DNA of 64,000 bases from NCBI GenBank assembly GCA_027475525.1, contig JAMWFC010000009.1, positions 744,001-808,000 of the forward strand, written 5' to 3'. Positions 34,713 through 44,941 of the stretch are shown here, piece by piece. Position numbers and translations under genes: made by a program. The notes under the pieces were generated by a model. The model searched no databases and was not told where the DNA came from. It saw nothing but the letters and a program-made list of their open reading frames with translations. The DNA comes from Macrolepiota albuminosa (taxonomy: Eukaryota; Basidiomycota; Agaricomycetes; Agaricales; Agaricaceae). How positions within the stretch are numbered: the first letter of the stretch is position 1; every line of letters starts with the position of its first letter.

Positions 34713-34928
34713 TGACAGGACAAAAATTTATTATTTATGTGCAGGAAAGCAAAGCCAAACAATGCATGTGATATCAGGGCACATGATGCATGTGATTGTA
34801 GTGACTTTGGCAGGACAAAAACTTTTTGTTTGCATGCAGAAAAGCAAAGCCAAACAATGCACATGATTGTAGTGACTTTGGCAGAACAAAAACTTTTTGT
34901 TTGCGTGCAAGAAAGCAAAGCTAAGTAG
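34713..34928. repeat. 3' terminal direct repeats of the YR retrotransposon
   Basis: The core GGACAAAAA(C/T)TT occurs at about 34,718 and 34,813 and, as GAACAAAAACTT, at 34,884, each associated with GAAAGCAAAGC(C/T)AA. The sequence matches the single right-hand copy at 39,121-39,233 with several substitutions. Exact A/B boundaries could not be fixed because the units overlap. Confidence 0.7.
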
Positions 34929-35160
34929 AAATGAAAGGAGGCAGAAATTGAGTGAGGTAACTTAGTAAAAGGTTCTTTGTGAGTTTGCAAAGAGAATTGT
35001 GATTTCTTGAGTCCTGGGAAGTTCTCAAGTGATGGAAACCCACTCCCAAGGGAGGGGGGCCAAAGACTCAAGCCATTGCAGTGTAGTTCCATAGAGCTGG
35101 AGGCTCGAAGGGGACGAGATGGTTGTCGGCCAAGTGAAGGAGGAAAGACAAATGAAGGAT

Positions 35161-36111
35161 TCATGCAGAATTGTTTTTGATGTAAAGCTTATACGAGTCA
35201 CTGCGCCACCTGCCTAGTAGCTGAATCTCATAGCCTGCTGTGGCCACTGCTGATGCAGCGCCATGCCTGAAGCTATAACCAGTGTATAGCTTGGGATTGA
35301 GACCTGCCCACAACAGGGCATTGTGAATCGTGCTGATGAAATAAGAGTAGGAGAGAGCTTTGCCGTTGGGTTGCTCAAATAAAGAGGTGTTGCTGTCATG
35401 GGGAAGTTTGGTAAAGAGGGCTTTGAGCACAGTAATTAGGCACGTGGGTGACCTGGAGGCAGCGGCGACTGAGATCATGACTCCTCTTTAGAAAGGGTCA
35501 GTTTTTGAGGCCGGCAGGATAAGCTGTGCATGGGTGGCATGCTCAAAGCTGGGGAGGAACTTAACAGACTGTCATGAAAGGTTGAGGCTAGGGGAGTATC
35601 TGCCCCCTTTTCTCACTGTAAACTCCCCGCTGCATAAGAGGCTGGAGTAGGCAAGGCAGCAAGCGGCGTAGATTGTGGAGTGGCCAGGGACAAGGCCTGG
35701 CTGGAGCTGGCTAAGGAGGATGGCAAGGATGGGGAGGGTGATTGGCTGGACGGGACAGTGATCCTGCTCATCATGATACCTTTTAATGCCTCGGACAAGT
35801 CGTTGTATGAGGAGTGACTCGGTGGCATGGAAAGGCAGGTTGGTGTTGACGTGCAAGGAGTGGACTGCCAAGAGGTAGGCCTTGATAGTTTTTGGCTGGA
35901 TGCACCTGCCAAGGCTTGCGACCCAAGAGAGGATTGCAGGCTCTGAGGCTGGAAGGATTGATCCATTGGGGTTGTAGAGGCTGTTGAGCTGTACATACAA
36001 GAGGAATTGTCGTTGGCCAGTTGAGTAAGTACATTGTGTGCTGGCTGCAAGGCCATGCCAAAGGTAAACGCGATGGTTTGAGGGTGGTGTCAGGTTTGTT
36101 GGTACTGCCAA
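35161..36111 (-). pseudogene. Tyrosine recombinase of DIRS-like element
   Basis: The N-terminal part (36,111-35,572) is a SAM-like core-binding domain (AASTQCTYSTGQRQFL, PKTIKAYLLAVHSLH) and leads into LLCSGEFTVRKGG; the C-terminal part (35,478-35,161) has YSFRHGAASAVATAGYE, LLGRWRSDSYKLYI. The nucleophile Tyr is present. Box I, usually Arg in (L)RSGEF, is Cys here (CGC to TGC would be a CpG transition), and the His of the HxxR box is Tyr. A frame break with a stop lies near 35,570-35,490. The enzyme would integrate circular cDNA; it is inactive. It lies 3' of RNase H, overlapping nothing. Confidence 0.85.
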
Positions 36112-36199
36112 GCTAGTGGTGCTTCGAGCTCGGAACCTGATCTAGCCAGGGGGCAATGGAGAATATGTGTGTAAAGGAGAAATGAGAAGCAGCATCAGC

Positions 36200-36900
36200 A
36201 ATTGAATTTTTAGAGGAGGAGAGCTACTCAGAAGAGAAGGAGAAGTCGAGGCAGCAGGCCAGGGTGATCAGGTGCCGCATGAATTTCATAGTAGCTGCAG
36301 ACCAGATTGACTTGTTGCATATCACATTGAAAACAGTGTCGTTGTCGACATGGAAGATGACATGACATTCAGTGAAGGAGGAGCCCCAGCATTGGACTGC
36401 ATACATGACAGCAAGCATCTTCTTGACCTGAATATGCTCCTTGCACAGCTATTGTGGGCAGCGAGCCACAAACCATTGCGAGCCATAGTGGCTGCCCAGG
36501 CCCTTGGTGCTGCTGGCGTCCATGTATACATTGATTGTGCAGTGCATGGTGGGCAAGAAGCAGATGCTGTTCCATGAGGTTGCGATGCTGGCCCACCAAA
36601 GGATATCCCTGCGAGCTGGCTTTGGAATGTGGCATGTGGTGAAGGGGCTGCATGGAAACAAAGTGGCAAAGTCATGGAGGCTGCGAATGAACATGCAGGC
36701 CATGGAGATGACCTGGAAGGTAAACTGCAAAAATTCCATAAGTTCATCCAATTCACGATGAGTGCAGTGACAACGTGGGACCCAAGAATGAGTGAGTTCC
36801 ATGAGGAAAGCAAGCTTGTCAGATGGTAACCAGGCTTCCATGGCAATTGAATTGAGTTCGAGGCCTAGAAAGTCAACTGATGTGGTGGGGCTGACCACAT
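36200..36900 (-). pseudogene. RNase H of DIRS-like element
   Basis: The frame 36,898-36,449 begins with TTSVDFLGLELNS, the usual start of the connection region, and runs to INVYMDASSTKGLGSHYG (first catalytic Asp) and QWFVARCPQ. After a frame change, 36,418-36,224 continues with MLAVMYAVQCWGS and CHVIFHVDNDTVFNVI (HVDND, later catalytic Asp). This order is that of DIRS RNase H. It is split from RT by a stop and frame change near 36,905-36,985. Confidence 0.75.
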
Positions 36901-36985
36901 TATAAGGCTAGAACATGAGGCCAAGCTGATTGCCAATCTCGAGAGTCCAGGACAGGGAGTCCGTGACAAGTTGCAAGGGGGTGAG

Positions 36986-37867
36986 TCATGGGAAGATGGT
37001 TAAGAAGTTGTCAAGGTAGTGGTGCATGCGGGTGGAAAGATTATGCTGTAATATCCAGTGTAATGCTTCTGCAAATAAGTTGAAGATGTAGGGAGCAGAG
37101 CGCATGCCGAAAGTGAGGATGGTGTCATAATATAGCTTCCTAAGCCACTCAAACCCCAGGAGCGGCCAGTCATCAGGACAAATAGGGATGTGGCAAAATG
37201 CGGATTTGAGGTTGAGTTTGATTATGAGAAAGCCGGGTCCCAAGTTGATGAGGTCTTGTATGGCCTGTTCGACCATGTCGTATACAATGCTGGCTTTGGA
37301 GTCAGGTATTCTGTCATTTACAGAGTTTCCCTCTGGCCAGGACAAGTGGTGAATGCAGCGCACCTTTGAGGAGTGCTTACAAGTCATGGCCCTGATGGGC
37401 AATGTACGGAAAGTGTCAAACGGTGGTGATGCAAAGGGACCATGTATGTGTCTGTTGGCCACCTGTGAAGCAATGTCAGAGGAGAGCACGTCCATGATCT
37501 TGGTGCTGGTGAAGGCGGTCTTCAGATTGACACATCACAGGTTCAGGGCATGGTCGCCCACAAAGCCGAGGCTTGCACCAAAATGAATAATATGTGATAT
37601 TGTAGATACAAAGGATTGATTAGGATACTCACGTAAATAATAGCCCCACGCTGCTGCGTTTAACGTTGACTTGATGTGAGACATTGAATGGATGCCGTGG
37701 TGAGGGAAGTTGGTGCAAGGGTCGGAGTTAGGGCATGATGGAGGAATAGGAAGGGAAGCGACGAGGGGGTTCAGAGGCTGAAAACTGAGAGACAGGTTGG
37801 AAGTGCTCAAAAGGAGGCCTGGGCGGGTTGAAGGGGCAAGGATAGATAGATCTGCCCTGCCTTCCAC
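36986..37867 (-). pseudogene. Reverse transcriptase of DIRS-like element
   Basis: Upstream part HIKSTLNAAAWGYYLREYPN, then after a stop VRCIHHLSWPEGNSVND, IIKLNLKSAFCHIPI (motif A), LTFGMRSAPYIFN (motif B) and HHYLDNFLTIF (motif C). Two catalytic Asp residues are gone: motif A LDLK reads LNLK (CTC-GAC to CTC-AAC) and motif C YLDD reads YLDN (GAC-GAC to GAC-AAC). Both are CpG transitions if the family consensus was the ancestor. SAFRH to SAFCH is a third. The sequence remains otherwise well conserved for about 280 residues. Confidence 0.85.
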
Positions 37868-38902
37868 CTAGGCCTTATGCTGGCTTTTGGGGTGGTCAGG
37901 TTTCCCGCACATTGAGCAAGCATGGAGACAACCCCAGGGGCAAGGGGAGGTAGGGAACTGGCCATCATTGAATTTGTGGCAGTGGTCGTTGGAGTTGGCT
38001 GGCGATCAATGTGTCATGGCATTTTTGGACTGTTTTGCGGGAGTGGCTTTTCAGTGGGCATAGACGTGCTTCAACAGCAGGTTGCTGTCTCTGCAAGCCT
38101 ACTGCGAATAATCTCCTGTAGCCATCTCTGCTCTTCTCCTGTTGAAGAACACGGAGTGATCTGCTGTCCATTCATATTCTGCAATGAGTTCCAGAAGCTG
38201 CTCAGTGTAGGCCCAGAAGGATTCTGTGGCTGCCGCATCATTGACATGAAACGCAAGGATGCAGAAGTAAGATTGAAGAGGAATGAGGACTGAAAAGGAC
38301 GTCCTGTACTCTCAAGCTGCCCTGTGGCTGACCTCGAATTGGTTCGTGGTGCCATTGAAGGTGTAGGCCGTTTCCCGATCACGATTGGTAGGGTCAAGCT
38401 TGTGGAGGTCTGCAGCTTTGAAATTGTGGGTGATGATCACTGCCAGGACCGCCGCATTGGCATTGGAGAAGCGGGCTCAAAGGGAGAGGGGAATAGCAGG
38501 AGATGCACCGTTAGTGCCTACAGTGGCGATCGGGGGCACATAGGGTCTAGCCTGGGTGCCTTGGCTTGTGGGCATTGCCGTGGAAGTGGCAGCTGGTGGC
38601 ACCGCAGGGGAGCCAACTATGGCAAGGAGCTGCGTCATGAGATTCATCAGTTGAGCATGGGAGCTGCAAATCTCCACGACTTCCTTGGCTGAGAGAGGAG
38701 CTGTATTGGGAGCAACAGGAGAGGGCATCATGGCATGAGAGGATGTACTTATAAAGTGACTGCTGGGAGCTCTAGGGGGTAAGGACGTGTTTCTCACTGG
38801 CATGCACTCGTGCAGTTGTGAAACTGGACAGGATCTCAACCACGACACATGCCATGAGAGATCAATGTAGCGAGCAGGTGCTGCAAGCACAGTGTGAGAC
38901 AA
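37868..38902 (-). pseudogene. Gag-like ORF of DIRS-like element
   Basis: The minus strand is open in a Pro/Ala/Ser-rich segment (38,902-38,477) and continues in broken form to a Cys/His knuckle-like stretch (ACSMCGKPDHPKSQH) at about 37,900, right before RT. In fungal YR retrotransposons this position is occupied by a Gag-like protein with one zinc knuckle. Sequence between 38,470 and 37,960 (VNDAAATESFWAYTEQLLEL) fits. Several stops are present. Confidence 0.6.
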
Positions 38903-39120
38903 TGTCTGTATAGTAAGAGTAGGTACTTACTTGCGAGTGCAGTGTGAGACGATGAATGTCAATGCTGCTGCTTGCAGGTATATAATGGAAATGGAACAAT
39001 GGGACAAAGTGTGAGGCCAGGGAATGATGTAATGTGTGATATGTGAAATCTAAGGAGGGTTGGTAATTAGATCTTCGCCTGAATTAACCCTGGGCAATCA
39101 CACCCCCCATTGCCTGAGTC

Positions 39121-39233
39121 AACAAAAACTTTTTGTTTGCATGCAGGAAAGCAAAGCCAAACAATGCACATGATATCAAGGCATGTGATGCACATGATTG
39201 TAGCAACTTTGGCAGGACAAAAACTATTCGTTG
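39121..39233. repeat. 5' terminal repeat of the DIRS-like element
   Basis: The sequence ACAAAAACTTTTTGTTTGCA followed by GCAAAGCCAAACAATGCACA matches the cluster at 34,713-34,928 in the same orientation. It ends at ACAAAAACTATTCGTTGAG. It marks the 5' end of the minus-strand element. Confidence 0.75.
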
Positions 39234-39432
39234 AGACATAACCCTCTTCTCATTACTTACATAAGAGAGTTGGGGATATTGACAGTTGTCTAAATGAGGA
39301 AATAGAGTGCCTTGAAACAGTTGTATCCATATCATGCTTCCTGGTGGTTATCAAATGCAAAGGGAAGAATCAAACATGGATTGATGAATAGAATACATTT
39401 AGAATGCATTTTACAACTTGAAAGTTGTAGCT

Positions 39433-39735
39433 CTCCGTTGAGTGAGCAGAAAAAGTTCGTTCAAGTCCCTCCTCAGCATTTTCCGTGACCAAAGCCCTCC
39501 CCTCCCCTCCCCCCACCTTCCTATACCTCTGACTCTGCACGCACCTAGGATTATGTTGAGCCACGATTCCATGCAAGGAGGAGTGTTGGATTTCCTGACA
39601 TATCACATAGACACTCCGAATTGTCACACTCAGGAGCCAACACTATGTATTGCTTTGCGCCACTGGCCGCAATCTGGACGAAAATCAACCTCAGACCTGC
39701 CGCCTGCCTGCCGAGTCGATTAATATTACAATGAT
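39433..39735 (+). repeat. Copia 3' end plus short LTR, copy 1
   Basis: This segment matches 40,376-40,654 at roughly 90 percent by eye. It holds an A/G-rich polypurine-like AAGGAGGAG directly before TGTTGGATTTCC and ends in ATTACA at 39,730, the usual arrangement of a Copia polypurine tract and a short TG...CA LTR (39,594-39,730). The rest of the element is missing. Pyrimidine-rich stretch before it (39,490-39,535). Confidence 0.6.
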
Positions 39736-39740
39736 TTGGC

Positions 39741-40020
39741 GAAGCAGAGTACATGACCGCTTTCAAGAGTGCCCAGGAGTGTATTTGGCTCTGGGCTGCT
39801 GAAAGACATCAGACACAACTTTACTAGCAAACCTACCCCGATTATTTTCTGTGACAATGACTCAGCCATCGCACTATCTGAAGACCGACTCCCTCCTACA
39901 CACTCGTATCAAACACGTCGACATCAAATACCATTTTTTTATGCGAGCAAGTACAGTACAGTCTGGCAAACTAACCCTCCTTTGTGTCCCCTCCAAGGAG
40001 AACGTGGCTGACATATTCAT
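39741..40020 (+). pseudogene. Ty1/Copia RNase H fragment
   Basis: Reading across two frame changes gives EAEYMTAFKSAQECIWL, PTPIIFCDNDSAIALSED, then RIKHVDIKYHFFMRAS and TLLCVPSKENVADIF, the conserved end of a Copia Pol (RNase H with the CDN motif and the ADIF tail). No other Pol part is present nearby. It lies between two copies of a Copia 3' end, so it may be the remnant of the element that owned them. Confidence 0.8.
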
Positions 40021-40047
40021 ATTTGTAGACGTAAATATAGATTTAGT

Positions 40048-40209
40048 CCTCAGTCACACCAATATAAGGTAGTACGACTGATTTATTACCTGTGGACGTA
40101 AATATAGATTTAGTCTACAAGTTATGAGTGAGTACAATTATAGGTAGGATATATAAGTAAATGAGCTCACCCTCAGTCACACCAGTATAAGGTAGTACGA
40201 CTGAGGGGT
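40048..40209. repeat. Repeated stem-forming motif (CCTCAGTC ... GACTGA)
   Basis: CCTCAGTCACACCAATATAA at 40,048 and CCTCAGTCACACCAGTATAA at 40,171 are each followed by GGTAGTACGACTGA. The second forms CCCTCAGTC (40,170-40,178) ... GACTGAGGG (40,199-40,207). GACGTAAATATAGATTTAGT also occurs twice (40,029 and 40,097). A related hairpin lies at 58,585-58,616. Confidence 0.6.
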
Positions 40210-40375
40210 GGCGCTCTGTGTATCTCTAGATATGACAAAAAAAATAAAGTTCAATAGTAAATACCGATCGCTATCGCCACCAGGGCTCAGAGAGGGATTC
40301 GTAAAAAAGAGAGAGAGGTATCTGAAAATGGTAAGCCGATCATGTAATGTTGGGATGACGTAGGATCGACTTGTC

Positions 40376-40654
40376 GAGTGAGTCTTCTTCTCAACAATAT
40401 TCACCAAAGCCCTCCCCTCCCCCGCCTTCCTATACCTCTGCCTCTGCACGCGCCTAGGATTACGTTGAGCCACGATTCTATGCAAGGAGGAGTGGTTGGA
40501 CTTCCTGACATATCACATAGACACTCCAAATCCGAATCGTTGTCACACTCGGGGGCCAACACTATGTATTGCTTTGCGCCACTGGTCGCAATCTGGACGA
40601 AAATCAACCTCAGACCTGCCGCCCGCCTGCCGAGTCGATTAATATTACAACGAT
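40376..40654 (+). repeat. Copia 3' end plus short LTR, copy 2
   Basis: Direct repeat of 39,433-39,735: ATTCACCAAAGCCCTCC, GCACGCGCCTAGGATTACGT, AAGGAGGAGTGGTTGGAC and GGACGAAAATCAACCTCAGA correspond. The LTR-like part is 40,493-40,649. It has an extra G in TGGTTGGA and an 8-bp longer middle (CAAATCCGAATCG). Confidence 0.6.
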
Positions 40655-40791
40655 TTTGGTTTGTGTGACCTCTCTTAAGCTTATTCCGAAGACATCAAGA
40701 CATCATCAAACCATCATAAATATTTTCTAGCAAGGTCTGCAGAAGGGGATAAACCGCGTTTTTTTTGCTGTGCCCTTGCCCACGAGGAAGC

Positions 40792-40954
40792 GGGTTGGCC
40801 TTGTCGAGTCACAAGGAACAAAGGGACAGACAGGGTGTTGTCTTTGAGTGAGGTGGCTGTGAAGTCACGAGTAACCTTTCTTTCTTCATGACTATCACTC
40901 TCACAATCCTTCGCCGTGCTTCAGCGCTCGCTCACCCTGCGGGCAAAAATTTTC
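40792..40954 (+). repeat. Ngaro terminal repeat A1
   Basis: 163 bp from GGGTTGGCCTTGTCGAGTCA to GGGCAAAAATTTTC. It matches A2 except three sites, where A1 has CA or TG and A2 has CG. Confidence 0.95.
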
Positions 40955-41000
40955 TTATCTGTCATTAGTAGTCCCTAAGTGTCCTCCATAAAGAAAAATC

Positions 41001-42990
41001 ATGATCACACTTACAGTTGACCCTAACACAGAAGTAGCTCCAGACTTTAGCACCGATGAACACAGGTTCACCAGGGACGCATTCAGACACGACAGAGACG
41101 GAATGTCCAACGAACAAGCAGCAGAGACCTTACTAAACCTGTGGAACGTGGAGCACAAAAGAAGAAAAGCAGTGTGGGAAGCAGAGCGTGAAGAGAGAGA
41201 AGCAGAAAACAGGCCTCAGGAACCAATTGACAGAGGTAACCCACCGAGGCTCACGGCAGATGATGACACATTACAGTCGAGGCTGTCCAGACTACAGTCC
41301 CCAGAAGTAGGAGAGAAAGCCCCAAACTTAGTGGCTGGAATGCCCGTGCCTGATGTAATCGAGTATCCGCCCACGCGCTTCGCTATAAAGAAGTTAAGGG
41401 AGCGCGAATACATTGAATTGAGCTACTTCACCCCTGAAGGCCGTGCCGAAGCCGCAAAGAATGAATCTGTGTCGGCGAGTGATGTGTTCACCTTAGCAAA
41501 AGAAGAAGACGTACTGGCCCTAAAGCCTATCATAAATTTCAAAGGGTCTAAAGGAAAGGCAACCCAAGACGAGGATCTGGTTTGGGAGCAATTGTGCATT
41601 GCGTCTACTAACTTTCTCGAGAATATTGTTCAGGAGGAATGGCCAAATAACATGATAGACGCAATGCATACCTTCTTCTTCCGCTTAACCAACCATCGGC
41701 TGCGAAATGAAGGAGCAGACGGGCTGAAAGTACTTATCCTGTACCAAGCGTGAGTCAGGAGAGAGTGGCATCGTCAGATCAAGAATCCTCCCAAGGCCGG
41801 AATCTTCGATATCGGATTGATTGATGACAGAGTCCTAAGGACTCTAAAAGACCAAGTGTACGATGCCAAGAGAAATGCGGTGATATCAGGTGAGCGACTA
41901 ACCAGTCCTGTTGATCTCCCTTCTGACCAGGCATGGGTTCATTTCACTCACCTACCTTGCTGTGAACCGGCTGTCTTTTGGGTATTCCATCATTTTCCTC
42001 CTTTATCTCGGTCACATACTTACACTCACACTATCTACTTCTGGGCTCGGCCCACCAATCATGCGTATGGTGCTCTTGCGCCGGCTTTATTGTCTTCCGA
42101 CGACATGCTTTAACTGCTTTATTTGCATTAAATATGGGGCTTGATGAATACTCCGCATGCGAACGGGTACTCGTCCTTCCCTCGCCTTAATACTGCTTTA
42201 TCTTGCATTACCCCGGTTTATGGGAACAATGCGATATTTATGCACTTATATACTGCTTATCCGTCGTGGTACACACAAACGGCTCATTACGCATTAATCG
42301 TCTCGGAATTCTATGCCTATTGTCTTCCGTGCGCCGTGTCGACATTATTCCGCTTCGCATTTGGTTACACAATCTGCATGGACACGGGGCTTTATTTAAA
42401 ACCACTTTTGAATGGTGATCTAACGCAACACATGTGCACGTCTCCAGAGCTGACCACGCTGAAAAATGATGCGTCTAACTGGAACAGTGCTAATCGAGAA
42501 AAGTGCAAAAGGTCACCATCTCCTGCACGCAATAAAGCATCCCAATCTGAGCGCTACACAAAGCAAAAAAGGGAGAGATCTAGAGAGTCGTTTTTTCCCC
42601 AACGCGCAGGTTCATCCTCAGGCACTGCCAACTCGACCAATGCAGCCTGCGTGGTATGCCTCGGTCGGCACACGCACGATATCTGGCACTGTTCAGCACG
42701 AGACTTATGGAATGGGCAAAAGTCTTACGTATCTCGAAACAGAGGAGGGAGGCTCATCAACCCCGAAGGCCAGGAACTCTGCACAGATTGGCAGAAACCG
42801 TGAGGGTGCCGAATTCTATCGCACGAGCACAAACACGAGTGCTCCGGATGCAGCAAAAAGGATCACGGCGCTCAAAGGTGCCATCTCGCGCAACAGCTTT
42901 GAGTTCGCGACTCCATACAAGCACCAAGCTTGGGAGTCGGAAATTGCCAAAGCGGGGATACTGGAATTGTTCCCATCTCTGGTGCATGAC
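41001..42990 (+). pseudogene. Ngaro Gag-like ORF with Cys/His knuckles, broken
   Basis: The first segment (41,001-41,753, 250 codons) starts at ATG just after A1 and encodes an acidic, Glu/Arg-rich protein (HKRRKAVWEAEREEREAE) followed by RFAIKKLREREYIELSYFTP, typical of agaricomycete Ngaro Gag. A stop at 41,751 is followed in frame by RQIKNPPKAGIFDIGLID. The stretch 41,889-42,420 looks unrelated to protein and may be an intron (GTGAGC donor) or an insertion. From 42,440 the frame resumes with Ser/Arg-rich sequence, then CVVCLGRHTHDIWHC and, after a stop, GCSKKDHGAQRCH, two knuckle-like Cys/His motifs. The protein would package the RNA. Confidence 0.75.
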
Positions 42991-43017
42991 ATCAAATTCG
43001 GGTTTGACGCCGGGATA

Positions 43018-43165
43018 CCACCAGTCTCACAAACCTTCACTCCTCCGAACAAAGACTCAGTTGACGACTTGTCGGTCCAGTTTGATGCGGATACCCACCA
43101 GTCTCACAAACCTTCACTCCTCCGAACAAAGACTCAGTTGACGACTTGTCGGTCCAGTTTGATGC
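43018..43165. repeat. 71-bp duplication at 77-bp spacing, breaks the ORF
   Basis: 43,018-43,088 and 43,095-43,165 match over 71 bp (CCACCAGTCTCACAAACCTT ... TTTGATGC), separated by six bases. With the extra base in the spacer the duplication shifts the frame, so the Gag-Pol reading is cut at SVQFDA. Distance between copies is 77 bp, as for three perfect duplications elsewhere in the window. Confidence 0.85.
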
Positions 43166-43169
43166 AATC

Positions 43170-44941
43170 GTTGAGACCGAAATGCTCAAAGGACGTTATC
43201 TTGGCCTTTCACAGGCCAGCAAGTCGAAGAAATCATCGAACTTTCAGACATCACCGCTCAGCATTATCCCTAAACCTAACAAGCCTGGGAAGTACAGGCT
43301 TATACAAAACTTATCTTACCCCTATGCATCGAATGCAAACATCAGCGTGCAATCCATCAACAGCGCGATCGACTCCACGCAATTTCCGTGTACCTGGGGA
43401 ACATTTAATAGCATTTACCTACTCATTTTGAGACTACCCCCAGACTCACAGGCAGCCACACGTGATGTTAAAGAGGCTTACCGAACTGTGCCAATTAAAC
43501 CAGCGCAGTGGCCAGGCCTCATTGTCAAACTGCGGGAACCAGATTCTTTCGCCATTGATACAATGGACTGTTTTGGCCTGGGCTCAGGCTGCGGATGTTA
43601 TGGCATCCTGGGTGATGCAGGGGTTGAGATCTTTAGGGCGAATGGAATGGGCCCGATGTCAAAATGGGTGGACGATCATATTTTCTTCCGAATTAAACTC
43701 AAACACCTGGATAATTACAATAATGCCCGAGAGAGATGGGCTGAGGATGCACGAGCAGGGGGGGGAGAGTGCACAGAGGAGGTAGAATCGGGTACCAAGG
43801 AGCAAAGAACGTTGAAGACGGATGGAATGAATATGACGAAAATATGCAGTTCCCAATTGTTGACCTCTCCAAGACTTCACCCAGATCCGAGAGCGACAGA
43901 GAATACTCATATGCTAAACAAGACATTGACGCTTTATCAGAAACCCTGGGAATCCCCTGGGAAAAGTCCAAAGACGTCGAATTCTGCGACGCCGTCACAT
44001 ACATTGGCTTTCTCTGGAACGTTAGACAACGTGAGGTCAGTATCCCCAAACCAAAGAGAGAGAAATACCTACAAGCAATTGCTGACTGGGGAAAATCCAA
44101 GCGTCACACGCTCGAAGAAGCCCAGAAGCTCTATGGAAAGTTACTTCATTCCTGCTACGTGGTTCCGAGCGGCAGAGCCTACCTCACCCATTTGGAAACC
44201 TTCATGCGCATCTTTCACGATTGTCTGTTCATGCCACGCCATCCTCCAAAAGGAACCGAAGACGACCTGCGCTGGTGGCAGCGAATACTTCGTGAACCAG
44301 TGGCAAGGCCAATTCAGGAACCGCAAGCCTACACAAACATCGAAGCTTACTCAGACGCAAGCTCCGCAACAGGGATTGGAGTCGTCATCGGAGATGAGTG
44401 GAGAGCGTGGAGACTCATACCAGGGTGGAAAGGTGAAGGAAGAGACATCGGCTGGGCAGAGGCGGTGGGATTCCTCTTTATGGTCTTGTCGATCGCACGC
44501 TCCAGACACAATGAACGCCGCATCAAGGTCTTTGGCGATAACCGAGGGGTTGTGGAAGGGTGGTGGACGGGGAGGAGTCAAAATAAACAAGTCAACGAGA
44601 TTTTCAAACTCGTCCACAAAACTTGCAAGCAATTCAACATCACCGTATGCACCAGATACGTTCCGAGTGAGTGCAATCCCACAGACGCACCCTCCAGAGG
44701 AGAGTTTCCATCACAAAAACTGCTACTGCCAGCCATACCCATCCCTCGCAAAATCGCTAAACACGTCGTCAACATCGACAAATCAAGTCTCACAGTTGAG
44801 CCAGAGCGCAGAAGAGAGCGAAAAAAGGCTGCTAGCAGAAGCACGGAGCAGAATGAGTCAATGCTTGAACGTCAAGACGAGGTTATCCAATGTCAAACTG
44901 ACGAGTGGCTTACCTACGCCGAATCCTGGAGAAAACCATAG
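43170..44941 (+). pseudogene. Ngaro reverse transcriptase and RNase H, one frameshift
   Basis: RT: SIIPKPNKPGKYRLIQNLSY, ATRDVKEAYRTVPI (motif A, Asp kept), MDCFGLGSGCGCYG (motif B region), SKWVDDHIFF (motif C, both Asp kept). The frame then changes by one base at an 8-G run (43,758-43,765) and continues from 43,769 with RIGYQGAKN, TYIGFLWNVRQREVSIP, then RNase H: NIEAYSDASSATGIGVVIG, VFGDNRGVVEGW, ECNPTDAPSRGE (Asp residues kept). The stop is at 44,939-44,941. Apart from the homopolymer shift and the upstream duplication the polymerase looks intact. Confidence 0.85.

Larger units (their letters stand above)
34690..39233 (-). mobile_element. DIRS/PAT-like tyrosine-recombinase retrotransposon
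   Basis: Gag-like, RT, RNase H and tyrosine recombinase (YR) lie in this order on the minus strand with no LTRs or integrase, the definition of a YR retrotransposon. A repeat with ACAAAAACTTTTTGTTTGC and GCAAAGCCAAACAATGCA occurs once at the right (5') end (39,121-39,233) and two to three times at the left (3') end (34,713-34,928) in the same direction, as in PAT/Ngaro elements with split direct repeats. All ORFs are broken. Confidence 0.85.
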
